A DNA stretch of 64,000 nucleotides from Nymphalis io (GCF_905147045.1 NC_065902.1:8377377-8441376); one strand, 5' to 3'. Shown: positions 23,696 through 36,504, counted from the stretch's first letter. The notes: a model not told the origin generated them from the sequence alone. Translations and numbers: made by a program.

Positions 23696-23850
23696 GGCTC
23701 AGTGGATAAGGCACCTGAATCTTATCCGAAAGTTGTGATTTTATATATTTAATCCTGATAAGCACCCTTTTCATGTACGTCATTTGTGTTTTAATTCATC
23801 TTATGCTCGGCAGATGAGGAAAGCCGCATATGGCGGATGATATTCTGCTT
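23696..23850 (+). mobile_element. SINE-C-like copy, old
   Basis: A tRNA-like start, tctggctcagtggataaggc, is followed by aatcttatccgaaagttgtg, a decayed B-box region, aagcacccttttcatgta, and aattcatcttatgctcggc. The order matches the 5' half of SINE-C, but divergence is high. It could be a related tRNA-derived family. Confidence 0.55.
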
Positions 23851-25689
23851 GACATATATGTTGATCTCTCTTTAATAAATTTCGGTATATATTATATTAT
23901 GCTCATAACCCGGAACTTACTTCATGAAGACTACATGGCAGGTTTCAAAAACAGCTCTGCTATTAATTAACAACGAATCCAAAATTTAAATTAGTAAGCA
24001 AATAGTTAATTAATACACGAAGCACAAAAATATGTTTAATTGTATTTGTTAATGAAATAAATTTAGTAAATAAAACGAGTAAACTACATAAAGTAATGGA
24101 TTTAAAGACAAAATACACAGCTTTTCCAAGAAGAAAATTAGAAAGTGTGTATCTCTCTCGAGTTACAAACCTTTTACAGTTGTTTTCATCAAAAATCACA
24201 GGACACGACTTCACAAAACTTTTATGGCAATGGCATTTAAGGCAATAGATGGCGTTACTAACGCTACAATACAATAATTTTACTCATTTATGTTTATATA
24301 TCAATTTTATAAAATTCGAGTAGTTTTAAATTAAATAATTTATAAACAATAATCAAATTAATAGTTTATCTTTTTAGTTAAAATATATAAAAAAATATTA
24401 TATTTTTAGTTATAATAAACCTTGCTACCTATTTTTTCCTATTAACACTTACATGTAACTGCTTATTACATGTAAGCGTTAAAACTTTACTTAAAGTGAG
24501 TTTACTTAAAATACAGATTAAGATATAAATGAATGGAGTTTAAAATCGGATTAATACACTTAATTGATTATAACTTATAACCATACTAATATTAAGTTAT
24601 AAAATCTACTTATAAAAATAAATTTCTGGAAACATAAATATTTTTTTTTTAAATTGTAAAACAATACAATCTTTTCGTTTAAATGAAACCTTCCTTATGT
24701 TGGTAAAGAACCTTAGCAGCTGTTTCCAGTTCACTCAACATATCCCAACGAAGTCAATTTGTTTTAACCCAAACATTTAATTGTTTTGTTGAAAAGTTAT
24801 ACGTTTCCTGAAGGTTGATTTGAAATGAGATTCAAGCAATTGAATGACGTCAAATAAGATTCGAAATAGCATTATAATATATAATTTCGTTACACAAGAA
24901 GTGACTGATTTCTTAAAGTTTATAAACGAGTAATTTATAATAATATAATTTAATGTTTGTACATCAAATATTATTTGAATAAAGTTTTTAAGAAAAATAA
25001 AATGATTTCAAGGTTAGTGGCCCTGCCAGGATGATTATTATAATTTTTAGTTAGTTAGTAGTTAGTGTACATTTAGACGTATAATTGTTTATATTAGAAA
25101 ATCAATAGCAATCATTCAAGAAATGTTAGTTATAATTACAGTATATTTGTTGGCGTAAATGTGTTTCAGTGTCTCCGTAAACTTGGTAAGTAAGTCTATA
25201 TGACATGGAGATATCTTTTTTCCGAATTTTCTCGAACTCCTTACTTTTCTTGAAAGGAACTCTAACTTTTGCTTTTATCTGTTCATCAGTTCAGCTCATT
25301 TTCTCATAGAATATTAAAGATTATATACTTTCCAAATCCATTATGATATATTCTCATGATGTTTCTCAAAGTAACGATCCCTCGTTATCACTTTTTTTAT
25401 ATTTTTATTAAAATTTAAGTGAGGTAGATAATATGCGAAAATTGAACATTCCCTTTACCTTTGAAATTACAACTAGCTAAACTAAATATAAAGCCTCGTT
25501 CATGACTTACCGGGAAACGTAATAGTACAAAATCCTCTCTACAGGAGTCCGACTCGGATTCAATCGATTTTTTTATTTATAGCGCGAAGATTTACCGAGT
25601 AAATGTGACCTGAAGCTATTTTTTACAAAAGTTGTAAATATGACCTGGAACCATCTTTTATAAAAGTTGGTTTAGTGACTAATTTATAA
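23851..25689. other. AT-rich non-coding DNA with one foldback
   Basis: A 103-codon open stretch on the minus strand (23963-24274) is Cys-rich near its start (CLKCHCHKSF) but has no recognised domain and AT-driven composition, so it is not called a gene. A hairpin is listed separately at 24442-24482. Confidence 0.45.
24442..24482. repeat. 17-bp hairpin, one mismatch
   Basis: Arm ttaacacttacatgtaa (24442-24458), loop ctgctta, arm ttacatgtaagcgttaa (24466-24482). All but one position pair. Confidence 0.85.
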
Positions 25690-25920
25690 AGTCAAATATG
25701 TCGTCTCGTGTTCAAACCCCGTGTCGGGGCAATAAAGAATTATTAGGTTTTTCTGTACAAAAATGCCCAATAACTGCCCTGAGTTGGTAGTGCTTTTATT
25801 TTCCTGCGTTGGAAGGTACTAAAGCCGTTGGTTCTGCGCCTGAATTTTCGTGTGGGATTTGCCGTCCCATCAAATTAAGAGAGTGAGGGTGTACGCACAT
25901 ATGCACTATAATATTATTTT
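25690..25920 (+). mobile_element. SINE-D copy
   Basis: B-box phrase cgtgttcaaaccccgtgtcg, then gcaataaagaattattaggt, cctgagttggtagtgc, gttggttctgcgcctg, ttgccgtcccatcaaattaa and cgcacatatgcactataata, the full SINE-D body order. The 5' end of the head is eroded. Confidence 0.85.
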
Positions 25921-26967
25921 TATTAGATTTTGCGATCGCAAAACTGCAAATGCATGACGTAGCCCAAAAGAAGTATGTTTACTATCACACTTTTTTTGTT
26001 TTAAGCTTTATTTAGTCACGTTGTTTTAAATAACACGAGATCATATTTTTAATTAAAATATGCGACATATATATTTATAAAACATTTATAAATATAACTT
26101 AGCGAGAATTTAAATGCTAATTAACACAATGAATACAGCCGAATAAGAAGCAAATTACATAATAAGATATTAAAATTAAGAAAATGATCTTAAAATGATA
26201 CCGTCGTCAAAAATCGTCCTATGAGAAAAGTCACAAGAGTAATGTTTTTTTTATTCGTAGCGTCATTATATAACCGTCAATAATATTAATAACTGCATCG
26301 TTTTCATTTTAAAATTTTAGTATTATGTATTATCCAAAAATACTAATAAAAATAAATTTTAAAATTACCTTTTATCTTAGTGCTTACTTTTATATATCGT
26401 TTATATATATTTGTCTATAACGTTTAACGCTTTGTCTATAAAGTCACAACAGCAATGTTTTTTATTTCTACCTTTTGCGTCCGAAACGCTTCATTCAATC
26501 GTTACATGTAGCAACGTTGCTATAAAATTCTTAAACTCACAAATGAATTTATACAATTACAAATAAATAACACGTACGTTTTTTTTATATTAATATAATT
26601 AAAACGTTTAAAATATTTTTAATAAGTTATCACATTTCTCGATAATGTTAGAATATTCAACTACTTTATTATGTATCTGCTGTATAGGGAACTATTTCCT
26701 CGCAGATTAATTATGCAAGATAATGAGTGAGAGAAAGCAAAGTTTGTGTTAAAATAATGTTCGCCGAAATGTGTTCAGCGGAGTTTGCTTACTTCACTTT
26801 GACATGTGGAATGTTTTAGAACTTACGTTGAATTAAAATAAGTGTAACATTTACAGGATATTAAGAATATAATTTATGAAAATTAAAATGTAAGTGAATA
26901 TTTTGATATATTTTCTAATGTAACATAGTTTTTTTAATTATCTAATATAGGAAATCTGACTGACTAA
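25921..26967. other. AT-rich non-coding DNA
   Basis: Nothing recognised. Confidence 0.5.
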
Positions 26968-27296
26968 TGTGGCCAATTAATAGAAAGTGGTCATCTTTCT
27001 CCATAGGCAGTGCCACGGTATGAAATATTATTTCTTACTACTTCTTATTACTATGGGGACAAAGAGTCATGCGCTACCGATCTTGGCAATTAAGATTTTT
27101 TGATGAATATTAGCAATAACCGCTTTTTTAATTAGGAATTACTAATATTCACATTATTCTCCCCTCCCCTAATTATGTGTTAAGTTTGTGTAAGGAGCTT
27201 GGCCAACAATAATATTACTGTTTAGCCATAGAATATGGTGCGATGGGTCTAAGCCCAGATGTGTTTGCTTGAGGCCCTACCTACCACCACCAAGTT
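26968..27296 (-). mobile_element. SINE-A copy, very diverged
   Basis: Recognisable only at its two ends on the minus strand: ggccctacctaccacc-like sequence with agcccagatgtgtttgc at 27250-27296 (head), and aagtggtcatctttctccat at about 26983 (3' part). The middle has lost similarity. Confidence 0.55.
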
Positions 27297-29218
27297 TGTA
27301 AATATAAAGCAAAAGACAGTGTGATATCCATTAAAGGTGCTTTTTGGGAACAGAAAAGTCAAATCTAGAATCTCTAAAGTTATTTCAGTTCTTTAGTTCA
27401 TTAAAATTTTAATAACTTAAAAGTCTATTTTTGGAAATCATGTTTTGTCCTACTCTGTTTTCCTCTACGCAAAAGAGACCTATAGATAATTGAAAATTCT
27501 CTTCATTGTATTAATTTTTTTTTAATTTCTCACAATTAAGTTTAAATACTTTCTAGATATTGTTATTATAATAATATTATAGCATATAAACAATTTTCTA
27601 ATAAATTCTGTAAACAAATACTCTCAAAACTCTTGTGCAGTATCAGCTTAATTCGATTTTAGGTAACACTAATTTGTTTTAGGCTAAATAATTCATTCAG
27701 AGAGCGTCAGATTTAACCGAAATTTGGGAAAATGAATTATGTATTTCGTATCAATCGGATTAAGCTAACTAAGTTGGAATGATAATAAAATTTAGATGTG
27801 AAGGTAATATGTTTTGTTACGCATGCTTAGTTTCTTTTAACCATTCATGTAGAGATAGTTTTTATCCAGTACGTCAAAGTTAGCGTGTTAAGAAAATAAT
27901 TTATCTATAATAATTTTTAAAGAATATAAAAATAAAAGATAAATAATATAGCGATACAGCTATAGTCAATAATAAAAAAAGAGTAATTATACCATACATT
28001 AAATAAAATCACAAAAAATTGATTTCTTATAAAATTAAAACAAAAGCTTTGGATTTGACTGGACAATTGTAAGTGATTTTCAGTGATAGTGAAAATGGTG
28101 TTTTGATGTATTATATCGAACATATTTTGTAATAAAATAAATATCCCAGTGAAAGACAAAAGCTTTCCCATCAAGAAAAAATTTCGTTGAATTTAAAATG
28201 GTACGATTAAGATTAAAAACAAGTGGTTTTTTAATATATATTTACGTGTACCTAGCAAACCCATGATTGTTTTCGTGTATAAAAATATGTTTGTTTAGTA
28301 CTTCAGTATCTACTCATTCATATTAAAACTTAAATTGAATTTTTGCCATCAAGTTTCTCTAACATGCAATGATCAACATGAAAGATCTGATCTGATTATG
28401 GAGATAAAATTTTTGAAACGATTATTGATAAATAAATATTTACATATTATTAATATTATTAATCCATAAAAAAATTGAAGTCTCTGTCTGTGATTTCAAA
28501 AACTGCCTTTAAAAAGGCTTAAAAATTACAAAATCAAATAAAGATTTATTGTACTTCAGTTTAAGCTAGTAAATAATTATTTAGTAAATAATCAGTATCG
28601 TTCCAATTTGTAGTAGCGTTAGCAATACGCACATTACGTAATTATATTATTATTTGAACACAAACGCAAACAAACACAAATGAACACCTGGAATTGACGC
28701 AACTCTTTCAATAATAGTTGTTAGAAATTCTTAATAATATTTATGTTAATACCTAATTATATACAGTATATTGTATTTACTTTATAGCGTATTTATATAG
28801 TATTTTGCAAGTAAAAGATTATTTTCTTTCTATCGGAATTTGTAAGCATCGATTTTTTTTTTGTTTTTTAAACATATAAAGTAGTAAGTTTATTTTTTAA
28901 ATATATTTATTTGTGATAAACTTAAATATAAATTGACAATACTATTAAACGGTTGCGGGCTAAACATAAATATCTCTTGTTTCTTTCTTATATTAAAATA
29001 AAAACTACAAATTTTAATAATGAATTATTTGAATAGATTTCGTCCAAATCACTATTGGTGTCATGATGATATACAGTACTGTTGCTATTCTAAGCGAAAA
29101 TTAACGGAATTCAATCCAGTCAATAGTTCTCGATCGATTATATCAAATAAATATAAAATCATTGAATTATAAAATGTTGTATTTATGAAATAAACAATTT
29201 CTATCAGGTAATAACTTC
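27297..29218. other. AT-rich non-coding DNA
   Basis: No gene. An 85-codon open stretch (27917-28174, minus) is Phe/Ile/Leu-rich from AT composition and is treated as chance. Confidence 0.5.
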
Positions 29219-29338
29219 CGATGATAGGGCCTTGTGCAAGGCGTTCTGGGTGTGTGCAATCCAATTACCAATTATTCTACCGTCAAATAGCTTATATTTT
29301 TGTGTCAGGTTTGAATGGCGAGTGAGCTAGTGTACGTT
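29219..29338 (+). mobile_element. SINE-A 5' fragment
   Basis: Head cgatgatagggccttgtgc, then accaattattctaccgtcaa and gtttgaatggcgagtgagc. It stops after gagctagtgta; the 3' half is missing. Confidence 0.75.
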
Positions 29339-29744
29339 TTACTTTTATACGGTTCCATTAGTCTTATACATTCCTTAAATAAATTTATATACTTGCATGT
29401 ACAGAGAGCGGCGGCGGAGACGACATAACAGAGCGTCTTGCTGTTTGCCGGCATACAAGTTGGTCTTACCCTCAAAACACACCGATAACTAATATGTCAA
29501 GTTAATTTGAAACAACACCGCAAATTTTGTTTTTCTAAAAAAACAGATCACATGTTTAAAATGAGATTAAAGTTCGTGTTTTACAGTCTATTAAAATCGT
29601 TTATGCAGCTATGTTTGGTATTCAAAAAGACACACCGAGGGATTCGACATAAAGTGCATTCGTGACTTGCTTACTTCATGTACAGCGTAATTAACATGGA
29701 ATGAAAATATCCTAAGGATCCTTTTTATATTGCTCAAACAAACA
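29339..29744. other. non-coding DNA with a small GC-richer patch
   Basis: A GC-richer patch at 29402-29470 (gagagcggcggcggagacg onward) has no usable frame and no assignment. Otherwise nothing. Confidence 0.4.
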
Positions 29745-29822
29745 TTGCAGGTTCAAACCCGGGTAAGCGCTACTGATTTTCCATGTGTTTGATTTCTATT
29801 AAAAATGTATCTCGTGCTTGGA
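29745..29822 (+). mobile_element. SINE-C fragment around the B box
   Basis: Carries caggttcaaacccgggtaag, gctactgattttccatgtg and aaaaatgtatctcgtgcttg, an internal SINE-C segment of about 78 bp truncated at both ends. Confidence 0.75.
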
Positions 29823-30289
29823 AACAAATTAAAACGTAATTGAACTATCGTATATTCGTTATATATAAGTAGTTATACTTTTTTTCGTTTATTTGTGCTT
29901 AAAATATAGTTTCATAGTTATTAAACTATAAAGATAACGTTATTTTTCTTATAAAATTTACGAAATTCATAAAATGTATATAAATTTAAATGTAAATATT
30001 TTATAAGCATCGTCTAAATCTGTCTATAAAAAGTTATTTTATAGCATCTTAATTATGTTTAAGTATCTAGTTTACTTTGATAAGACCAAAAAAACATGGC
30101 ACTTCGAATCCCGCGGTTACGACGGAGAAACGTGAGCGAAAAGTAAATTGCTTCCTGCACTCCGAAAGTTAATCAGATTCCGGACCCTCTAATTACTTTC
30201 TTCTCTACAAAAACGTTCTTGACTTTTATGTGCTTGATCTTCGCTATCAACATATCAAGTAACAATTGCGAGTTTTATAAACTAATTCC
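29823..30289. other. AT-rich non-coding DNA
   Basis: Nothing recognised; a modestly GC-richer run at 30100-30200 has no usable frame. Confidence 0.45.
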
Positions 30290-30430
30290 GCCGCTTCTGT
30301 TTGTCTGTCTGTCTGAACGCGATAAACTCAAAAACTACTGAATGGATTTCCACACGGTTTTTACCAATGGATGGAGTGATTCTTAAGGAAGGTTTAAGTA
30401 TATTCTTTAAGGTTTTGAGGAAATTCACTG
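30290..30430 (+). repeat. interspersed repeat with TCTGTCTGTCTG motif
   Basis: Contains ttgtctgtctgtctgaacgc, actcaaaaactactgaatgg and ggaaggtttaagtatatt. This wording recurs in many insect genomes as part of an interspersed repeat whose class I cannot assign from this copy. Confidence 0.5.
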
Positions 30431-30461
30431 AAATATAATGATGATTATTAAAGATGTCGTC

Positions 30462-30583
30462 TTAAAGCCGGCAACGCACCTGCAAGCCCTCGGGTGTTAC
30501 AGGTGTCCATAGGCTGTGGTAGTCATTTTTTATCAGGTGAGTTTACTGCTCGTTTGCCCCATCTTACATAAAAAAAAAATGTT
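30462..30583 (+). mobile_element. retroelement 3' end ending in poly(A)
   Basis: The segment reads gccggcaacgcacctgcaag, ccctcgggtgttacaggtgt, ggctgtggtagtc...atcaggtgag, and gctcgtttgcccc, ending in A(9). It resembles a 3' end common in Lepidoptera. Its atcaggtga followed by gctcgtttgcc recalls the 3' end of SINE-A and of the LINE at 36833-37540. Confidence 0.6.
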
Positions 30584-30764
30584 GGAAAAAATCATGCCAA
30601 CTGGGAGCTTTACTGGTATTCGCCGCGTAAACCAATAGACTTGTATGTATGGCGATATAAACTTTTTATGTAGATTTTGTAGTATGATCTTTGTAGATAG
30701 CTGCGTAGTATAAAAGTGAATCTTGTAAAATTTTTTGTTCATTAAAAAATAAAATGATTCTATT

Positions 30765-30840
30765 GCCTAGCCAATATCCCAGGTCGGACAAATAAAAGGT
30801 TTTTCTGTAAAGTAAATAGTCGGTATGGTACCAGTGTTAG
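30765..30840 (+). mobile_element. SINE-D fragment
   Basis: gcctagccaatatcccaggtc, then ggacaaataaaaggtttttctg, matching the SINE-D region just after the B box. Short and diverged. Confidence 0.5.
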
Positions 30841-31487
30841 TAAATTGTCATTATTTACATTTTGACGTTGCTCGATACTTGATATTTCTCCGTTTGTATC
30901 GGATGACCGTCCTTTTAGATTTTACTTAAAATAAAACAATCATAAATCATTAGCAAAAGTCTTTTGCGCAGTTCTTCAGTTCAGATCTGTTCAGGACGAT
31001 CAAGAATCATTCCATGAACTTTTATGTAAATATATATCATATATTCTAAGTTTTTTTTTCTCCAAAAAATATTTAATACCGTATCCATTGTTTCTTTTTG
31101 AATGGTTAAGGAGCCTTTTCTTTTTCTTTTCCTTTTCGAAGACGATGCTCTTAAAGTTAAATTTAACGAGCGTTTTCATTTTGTATATTACCTCTTTATT
31201 CTAACAATTTGCTGCATAACTATTTAAAAATATGTTTTTTTTCCACTTCTTAATTGAATTTGAGACTTTTGTTAAATTATACTTATAGTATTGACGTCAT
31301 CAATAATTAAATGTCGCGAGGAAAGCTGTTTAAGACAGTTTCAATAGCACTCAAGCAGAGTTGTATAAGCTACAAAATATCTCATAAGATGGAGTATAAA
31401 GCTTAATTGCTAATATTTTATTTGATTTTGTATGAGTAAATCTGGTTCAAAGTTGAAAATAAATTGTCTGTATAAATACATTATTGT
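30841..31487. other. AT-rich non-coding DNA
   Basis: Nothing recognised. Confidence 0.5.
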
Positions 31488-31807
31488 ACTGGTGGTAGGG
31501 CTTTTTACTGGTGGTAGGGCTTTGTGCAAGCTCGTCTGGGTAGGTACCACCCACTCATCAGATATTCTACCGCAAAACAGCAATACTTGATATTGTTGTG
31601 TTCCGGTTTGAAGGGTGAGTGAGCCAGTGTAATTACAGGCACAAGGGACATACAATCTTAGTTCCCAAGGTTGGTGGCGCATTGGATATGTAAGCGATGG
31701 TTGACATTTCTTACAATGCCAATGTCTAAGAGCGTTGGTGACCACTTACCATCAGGTGGCCCATATGCTCGTCCGCCTTCCTTTTCTATAAAAAAAAAAA
31801 AAAAAAA
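31488..31807 (+). mobile_element. full-length SINE-A with duplicated head and A-tail
   Basis: Among the best-preserved copies. The head actggtggtagggctttt (31488) is repeated as actggtggtagggctttgtg (31507). The body then runs gggtaggtaccacccactc, tctaccgcaaaacagcaat, ggtttgaagggtgagtgag, cacaagggacat, caaggttggtggcgcattgg and accacttaccatcaggtgg, to a long A-run ending at 31807. The open frame reported antisense to it is not a gene. Confidence 0.95.
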
Positions 31808-32689
31808 TTATATTTTCGACAGTTGTGTTTGATCAAAAACATAAAAAGAATAACTATTTTCTTGATAAAAAAATAACGAAATCCTTTAGCATGTACATTT
31901 TTTTTTAAATTTATGCTCATAATACTATAGGTTATTGAAACAAATATTAATTAATTAATTATATTTACAAATAATCTAGGTCTTTCTTTTGCATTTTTTG
32001 TAAAACACTATTGTTTTAAAAAATTAAAACATTTTTATAACGATATTTAGCATTATTCTAGAGGAGGCCGTTGCCCAGCAGTGAGATACCTACGAGATGC
32101 TATTCCTTTTGTATGTTACACAGACTACCGCTTGAATCAGTCACACAATGGCTAAAGTGCTGATGTAACTTGAAATGTAACGCAAATATTCACTGTCGCC
32201 TTGAAACTTCAATTTATGGAAGAAAAAATTGTTGTTGGAAAAAAAAGCCTTGATAACATCTTCCACTTTTTAGGTATACACGACAAATGTTGATGCGAAT
32301 CGCTTCTGATGTACCTAAATTGGTTGTACACTTACAAAAAAGTTTTAGAAAAGGTTTCGCAAATTGAATGTGAATATACGTGTGGTATGATTTATGCGTG
32401 ACATTTAGCCTAAGAAGTATTCCCGTAATGGCGTGAATTTCATTTATTGCAACATTTTATGTTGAAGATTCAACTAGGGTATTTGTAGGATACAATTTTT
32501 TTTATATAGTCTTAGAGCACTTTTATGTACAACAATATAATGTATATAACACCAAGTTTCTGAAGTCAAATGCATACTTCCTGATGTAAGGAATTTGTTT
32601 TTATAATAAAATCCCGCGCATTTTATATATACTTTTATATATATTTTGATTTATATCAATAATTTAAATAACATAGGATTGCATGGTCA
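31808..32689. other. AT-rich non-coding DNA with a SINE-C scrap
   Basis: At 32062-32090, gaggaggccgttgcccagca followed by gtgagata matches the 3' end of SINE-C. Otherwise nothing. Confidence 0.5.
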
Positions 32690-33780
32690 TATAACACGCT
32701 GACGATACTTGCCTATTCTATTTCGGAAACACATTAAAAGATATTCTACCACAAGCACAATCTGATCTAGACACACTTTTTTCCTGGCTTCAACATAATC
32801 TTTTGACAGTTAAAATCTCAAAAACTTGTTACGTTATTTTTAAGGCTAAAATCAAATCAATAAAACCACACATGCCATTAACGATTAATGACGTTTACAC
32901 TACAAGAAAAAAGATATCTGGGATTGAGACTGGATAGCAATTTGTCGTGGAAAACTCACATAGAACAAATCAAAGCAAAACTTTCTTCATGCATTGGTCC
33001 CATTCGAAATGTTGTTCGTTGTATTCCACGACCACTGCGCTATAACATCTATAACTCCCTAGTTAAACCACATCTTTTATACATGATTGAGGTGTGGGGT
33101 ACCGCCGCTAAAACTCATTAAGTAGAGCTTCAAATTATCCAAAACAAAATTATTAAACTTATTTATCGATACCCATATTTAACACCTACTACAAAAATTT
33201 ATACAGACACTAAAATTATGAATATTAAACAATTAGATATTTACAATATTTGCATATTAATACATAATTTACTAAAAATTCTCTCCATACTGACTTATCA
33301 TTCACATTTAAACATGAAGTAACAAAGCGAAGTTGTCGCCCAGCTAGTTGGTTGATACTCCCGAAGACTCGAACAAACCACGGTTAAAAAATTATTACCT
33401 TCGAAGGTGCGCAAATTTATAACAAATTACCCCCAATAATTAGAAATTGTAAGTCAATGCAAACGTTTAAATCTAAATTATCACAACATGTTATAAAGAC
33501 CTATTTTTAATTTTTAATTGTGTACACACCTACTTATTACCAACGTATTGTTTACCACTTTAATTACTATTTTCTTTTGTTTATACTCGTAACTATACTA
33601 CTTATTTTTTTTCTTTTATAATTTGATTAATATTATATAACATACATAATATTGTATTACTCTCACAAAATTATTGATATCACAAGAACGACGAACTACC
33701 TTCATAATATTTTCTTTAAATTGTAACATTTCTCATGTAAGTGACTGTATTGTCTTTTTTGAGGAATAAATGTCTATAAA
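32690..33780 (+). mobile_element. CR1/Jockey-like LINE, RT thumb and C-terminal remnant
   Basis: Frame-shifted translation gives an RT thumb: FSWLQHNLL-like sequence near 32787, then GLRLDSNLSWKTHIEQIK at about 32918-32971, RPLRYNIYNSLVKPHLLY (33030-33083) and EVWGTAAKTH, ending in a stop at 33119. Coding remnants continue in other frames to about 33500, followed by an AT-rich 3' untranslated part ending gaggaataaatgtctataaa. The catalytic RT core and endonuclease are lost by 5' truncation. The clade is an inference from the YLGLRLD...SW(K)TH block, which occurs in both CR1- and Jockey-type elements. Confidence 0.75.
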
Positions 33781-34587
33781 CTGACTTTGCCATGCATATC
33801 AAAATAAACATTAATAAATAAGACACATATAATTAAATATTCATTTAAGTATATGTGTAATTTACATATATTTAAATATATTAAGATAAACTCGTAATCA
33901 GTAATGAGTTAGTATATGTTGATAGGAGAAGCAGGATGTAAAAAAATATATGTGTATTGTTGATGAAATAATTTGAATTGCAGAAAAGAATAGGTAATGC
34001 GTTTTTTTACATTCAGAACTAGTGTTATATATTTTAATTGCAATATTTACATAAGAATAAATTCCAAAGGGAAAATGCTGCTAGCATTCTTGCGACCATA
34101 ATATATATATTATTCTTATTCATACAATATTGTTTTGTAAAATGACGATTAAAAAAACTTCTTCAATCTCGGTATGGTTTTAATTATTTATATTACTATA
34201 ATTAATTTAAAAAAGTGCAACTGACTTTTATTTTCACAGATTTATTTTTATATTTTAATGATTCAATTTTGTCCCCGTGTTTATGTATTTATGCTTTGAT
34301 ATTATAGATGTTTGCATATTATCGGAGGTCAATACCATAAATCCTTCAATATCGGACGTTAGAATAATTAATAGCTTCACGAACGATGCCGGGTTAGATC
34401 CGGTATCGACAAACTATTAACGATAATTAGAGGAATATCCATCGTAATTACAAATTTCAATTATGTTGATCGTTTATTTTACATGAATATAACGCAGCGA
34501 GGTCAATGTTATATCGGATTTGAATAATATGACGTTATTTATAAATAATTGAGCTAAACAAGTTCAGTGGTTTGAACGGTTGATTTT
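33781..34587. other. AT-rich non-coding DNA with an imperfect foldback
   Basis: At 34366-34416 ttaatagc...gatgccgg and ccggtatcgac...ctattaa form an imperfect stem. No gene. Confidence 0.45.
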
Positions 34588-34785
34588 ATAGCCGAGGTGG
34601 CGGGTTTCAATCGGACGAGTACTTCTGAGTTTTCGTATACTTAATTTGTGTTTATAATTCGTTTCGTGTTCGGTGACGAGGGGCAATATTATAAATAATA
34701 AATATTGACCATATTGGATAGGAACCTATAAGCTCCAAAACTTATAATCAAGACGAGGATAGGCCTTTGCCCTAGGAGATTAACG
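34588..34785 (+). mobile_element. SINE-C copy, old
   Basis: gccgaggtggcgggtttcaa, ttctgagttttcgtatactt, aatttgtgtttataattcgt, ttcgtgttcggtgacgagg, ctataagctccaaaac and aggcctttgccctaggag keep the SINE-C order with heavy divergence. Confidence 0.65.
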
Positions 34786-36504
34786 ATCTTTTTTATAGAG
34801 TAGGCAGCACAGGCGAATAGGACGAGGGGATACCACAGTAAATCTTACTTTGACATTTTTTTAGGTACAACTTGAGAAGTTGTGTAATTTATAGCAAAGC
34901 GTGAAATCTGATAATTTCCCTATAGTATAATTTATTACAATATAAATATTACATTTCCTATGCCGTTAATTTCTTAACTAAATCGTACGCATTCCATGTA
35001 TAAATAAAAAAAAATTACATATTAGAACTTTTTGCTGATTTCTTGAGTGGATGTATAATCAATGTGTATAATATATTCGTAAACCTTTCGCTAAATATAT
35101 TCTGGCAGTTCAAAGAAAACACATTTTCCTATAAACATTTCATCGCATTTTGGATTTCTCCTCAAAGCAATGCTGTTTGCTTTTCCCGTTTCCTCAACAG
35201 ACGTTATTTGTGTTTCAACAATTTCAGGGATTCGTTTCCAATGAATGTGTGAAATTCCATAAAATATACATTTTATTAGCAAAAATTTTTGTTGCATTTG
35301 TTATACATAAAATTAAATACAAAATATGTTAATTTCTTTTATCATTTACCATTATTTTGTTGTTAATAGTTAGAAAAACATTAAAATTAAATCTTATTTT
35401 GTATTTAATATTATTTTCACTTATTTTATGCGTTAATCGGAAAAAAATACAATACAAACTTTTCTTCTTTATTTAATTTTAATGGAATAATTATTGTGCT
35501 ATAATTATTCATCTTTGATTAGTATGAATTTAATATAAATTCCAGATTTCATCGCAATGGAAACGAACTTTCACAGTTTGATTTCAGATTGAATGAACCT
35601 GATGCGCATTTTCATTGTTCTAAGTGCAAACAAAAAACGAATGAAGTGTAAACTGGTGGTTAATAACAAACTTGTATCGCGATGAAAGACAAAGTAATTA
35701 ACCTATAAAAATCTCATTAGCCAAACGTCTTCTTTTATTTATAAGCTATTTTTGACTTCAAATTTTAGTATGAATGGATTAAATATTTCAACTACATTTT
35801 AAACCAGTTTCGGCGAAATGATTGTTGAAATTATGCATTGCCAATTTTCGGTTGCCGGTGGTTATACAACAGTATACTAAATTTATAAATTAATTTTAGT
35901 ACATGGAATAAATTTTATTTGTCACGTATTTAGTTTTAAGCACTTTTTTAACAAAAAAATGTACGCCGTACGAAGTCTGTATGGGCAGCTAATTTTAAGT
36001 TTTAAATAGATTTTTTTATGTAAATATATATACATATATACTATATGTTAAGTGAGTTGTACGAATTAAAAGGAAATGAGCTCCGCATCCTGGATCCTGA
36101 GGTTTATCTTCTGGCTTCCTTCTGAAAGTTTTACTTTTCGAACCGATGTTTGTTTCACCTGATCATTGAAAAGAGTTTATTATATAGAAAAGAGTTTATA
36201 TAGCACTTATGTAATAAGCATTTGATTGATTTATTTATAAAATTTATTGGTCGCAAACATAATAGCACATTGTTATATCACAGTATATTTAGCAGGCTAA
36301 AAGCGTACAAAGACGTTTTATTGCAACAGCCATCTCTTCGAGGTAACCTTTTTGATAGGAACTTATATATAAAAATTGAAGTAGGATAGTACTTAAACAG
36401 CAACAAAAAAAAAGAATCATAAGTATAGAACAGCATCATAAAATGTATGTAAAATTTTAAAATATACTAAATATAAATAAAATCTATTTATGTTGCAAGA
36501 TGGC
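34786..36504. other. AT-rich non-coding DNA
   Basis: Contains the low-confidence exon candidate at 35091-35297; otherwise nothing recognised. Confidence 0.45.
35091..35297 (-). CDS. possible exon, unknown protein (low confidence)
   Basis: A minus-strand open stretch of 68 codons ending in a stop, with a less AT-driven peptide than its surroundings: ETQITSVEETGKANSIALRR followed by NPKCDEMFIGKC and a C-terminal FELPEYI. The charged, mixed composition differs from the Phe/Ile/Tyr-rich chance frames of this window. I see no domain and no clear splice acceptor, and I do not recognise it. It could be a terminal exon, a decayed element or chance. Confidence 0.2.
   Translation of the reverse strand: MQQKFLLIKCIFYGISHIHWKRIPEIVETQITSVEETGKANSIALRRNPKCDEMFIGKCVFFELPEYI

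Noticed and set aside
23696..23760. An arginine-type tRNA from the phrase ggctcagtggataaggc
   Set aside because: The anticodon and T arms are degraded and the following sequence matches the SINE-C body.
23963..24274. A 103-codon Cys-rich minus-strand frame as a secreted peptide gene
   Set aside because: No signal peptide followed by a recognisable Cys framework; the second half is AT-driven hydrophobic sequence and no splice sites or domain were seen.
31410..31745. A 111-codon minus-strand frame
   Set aside because: It is the antisense of a SINE-A; similar frames appear antisense to other SINE-A copies (for example 62233-62547).
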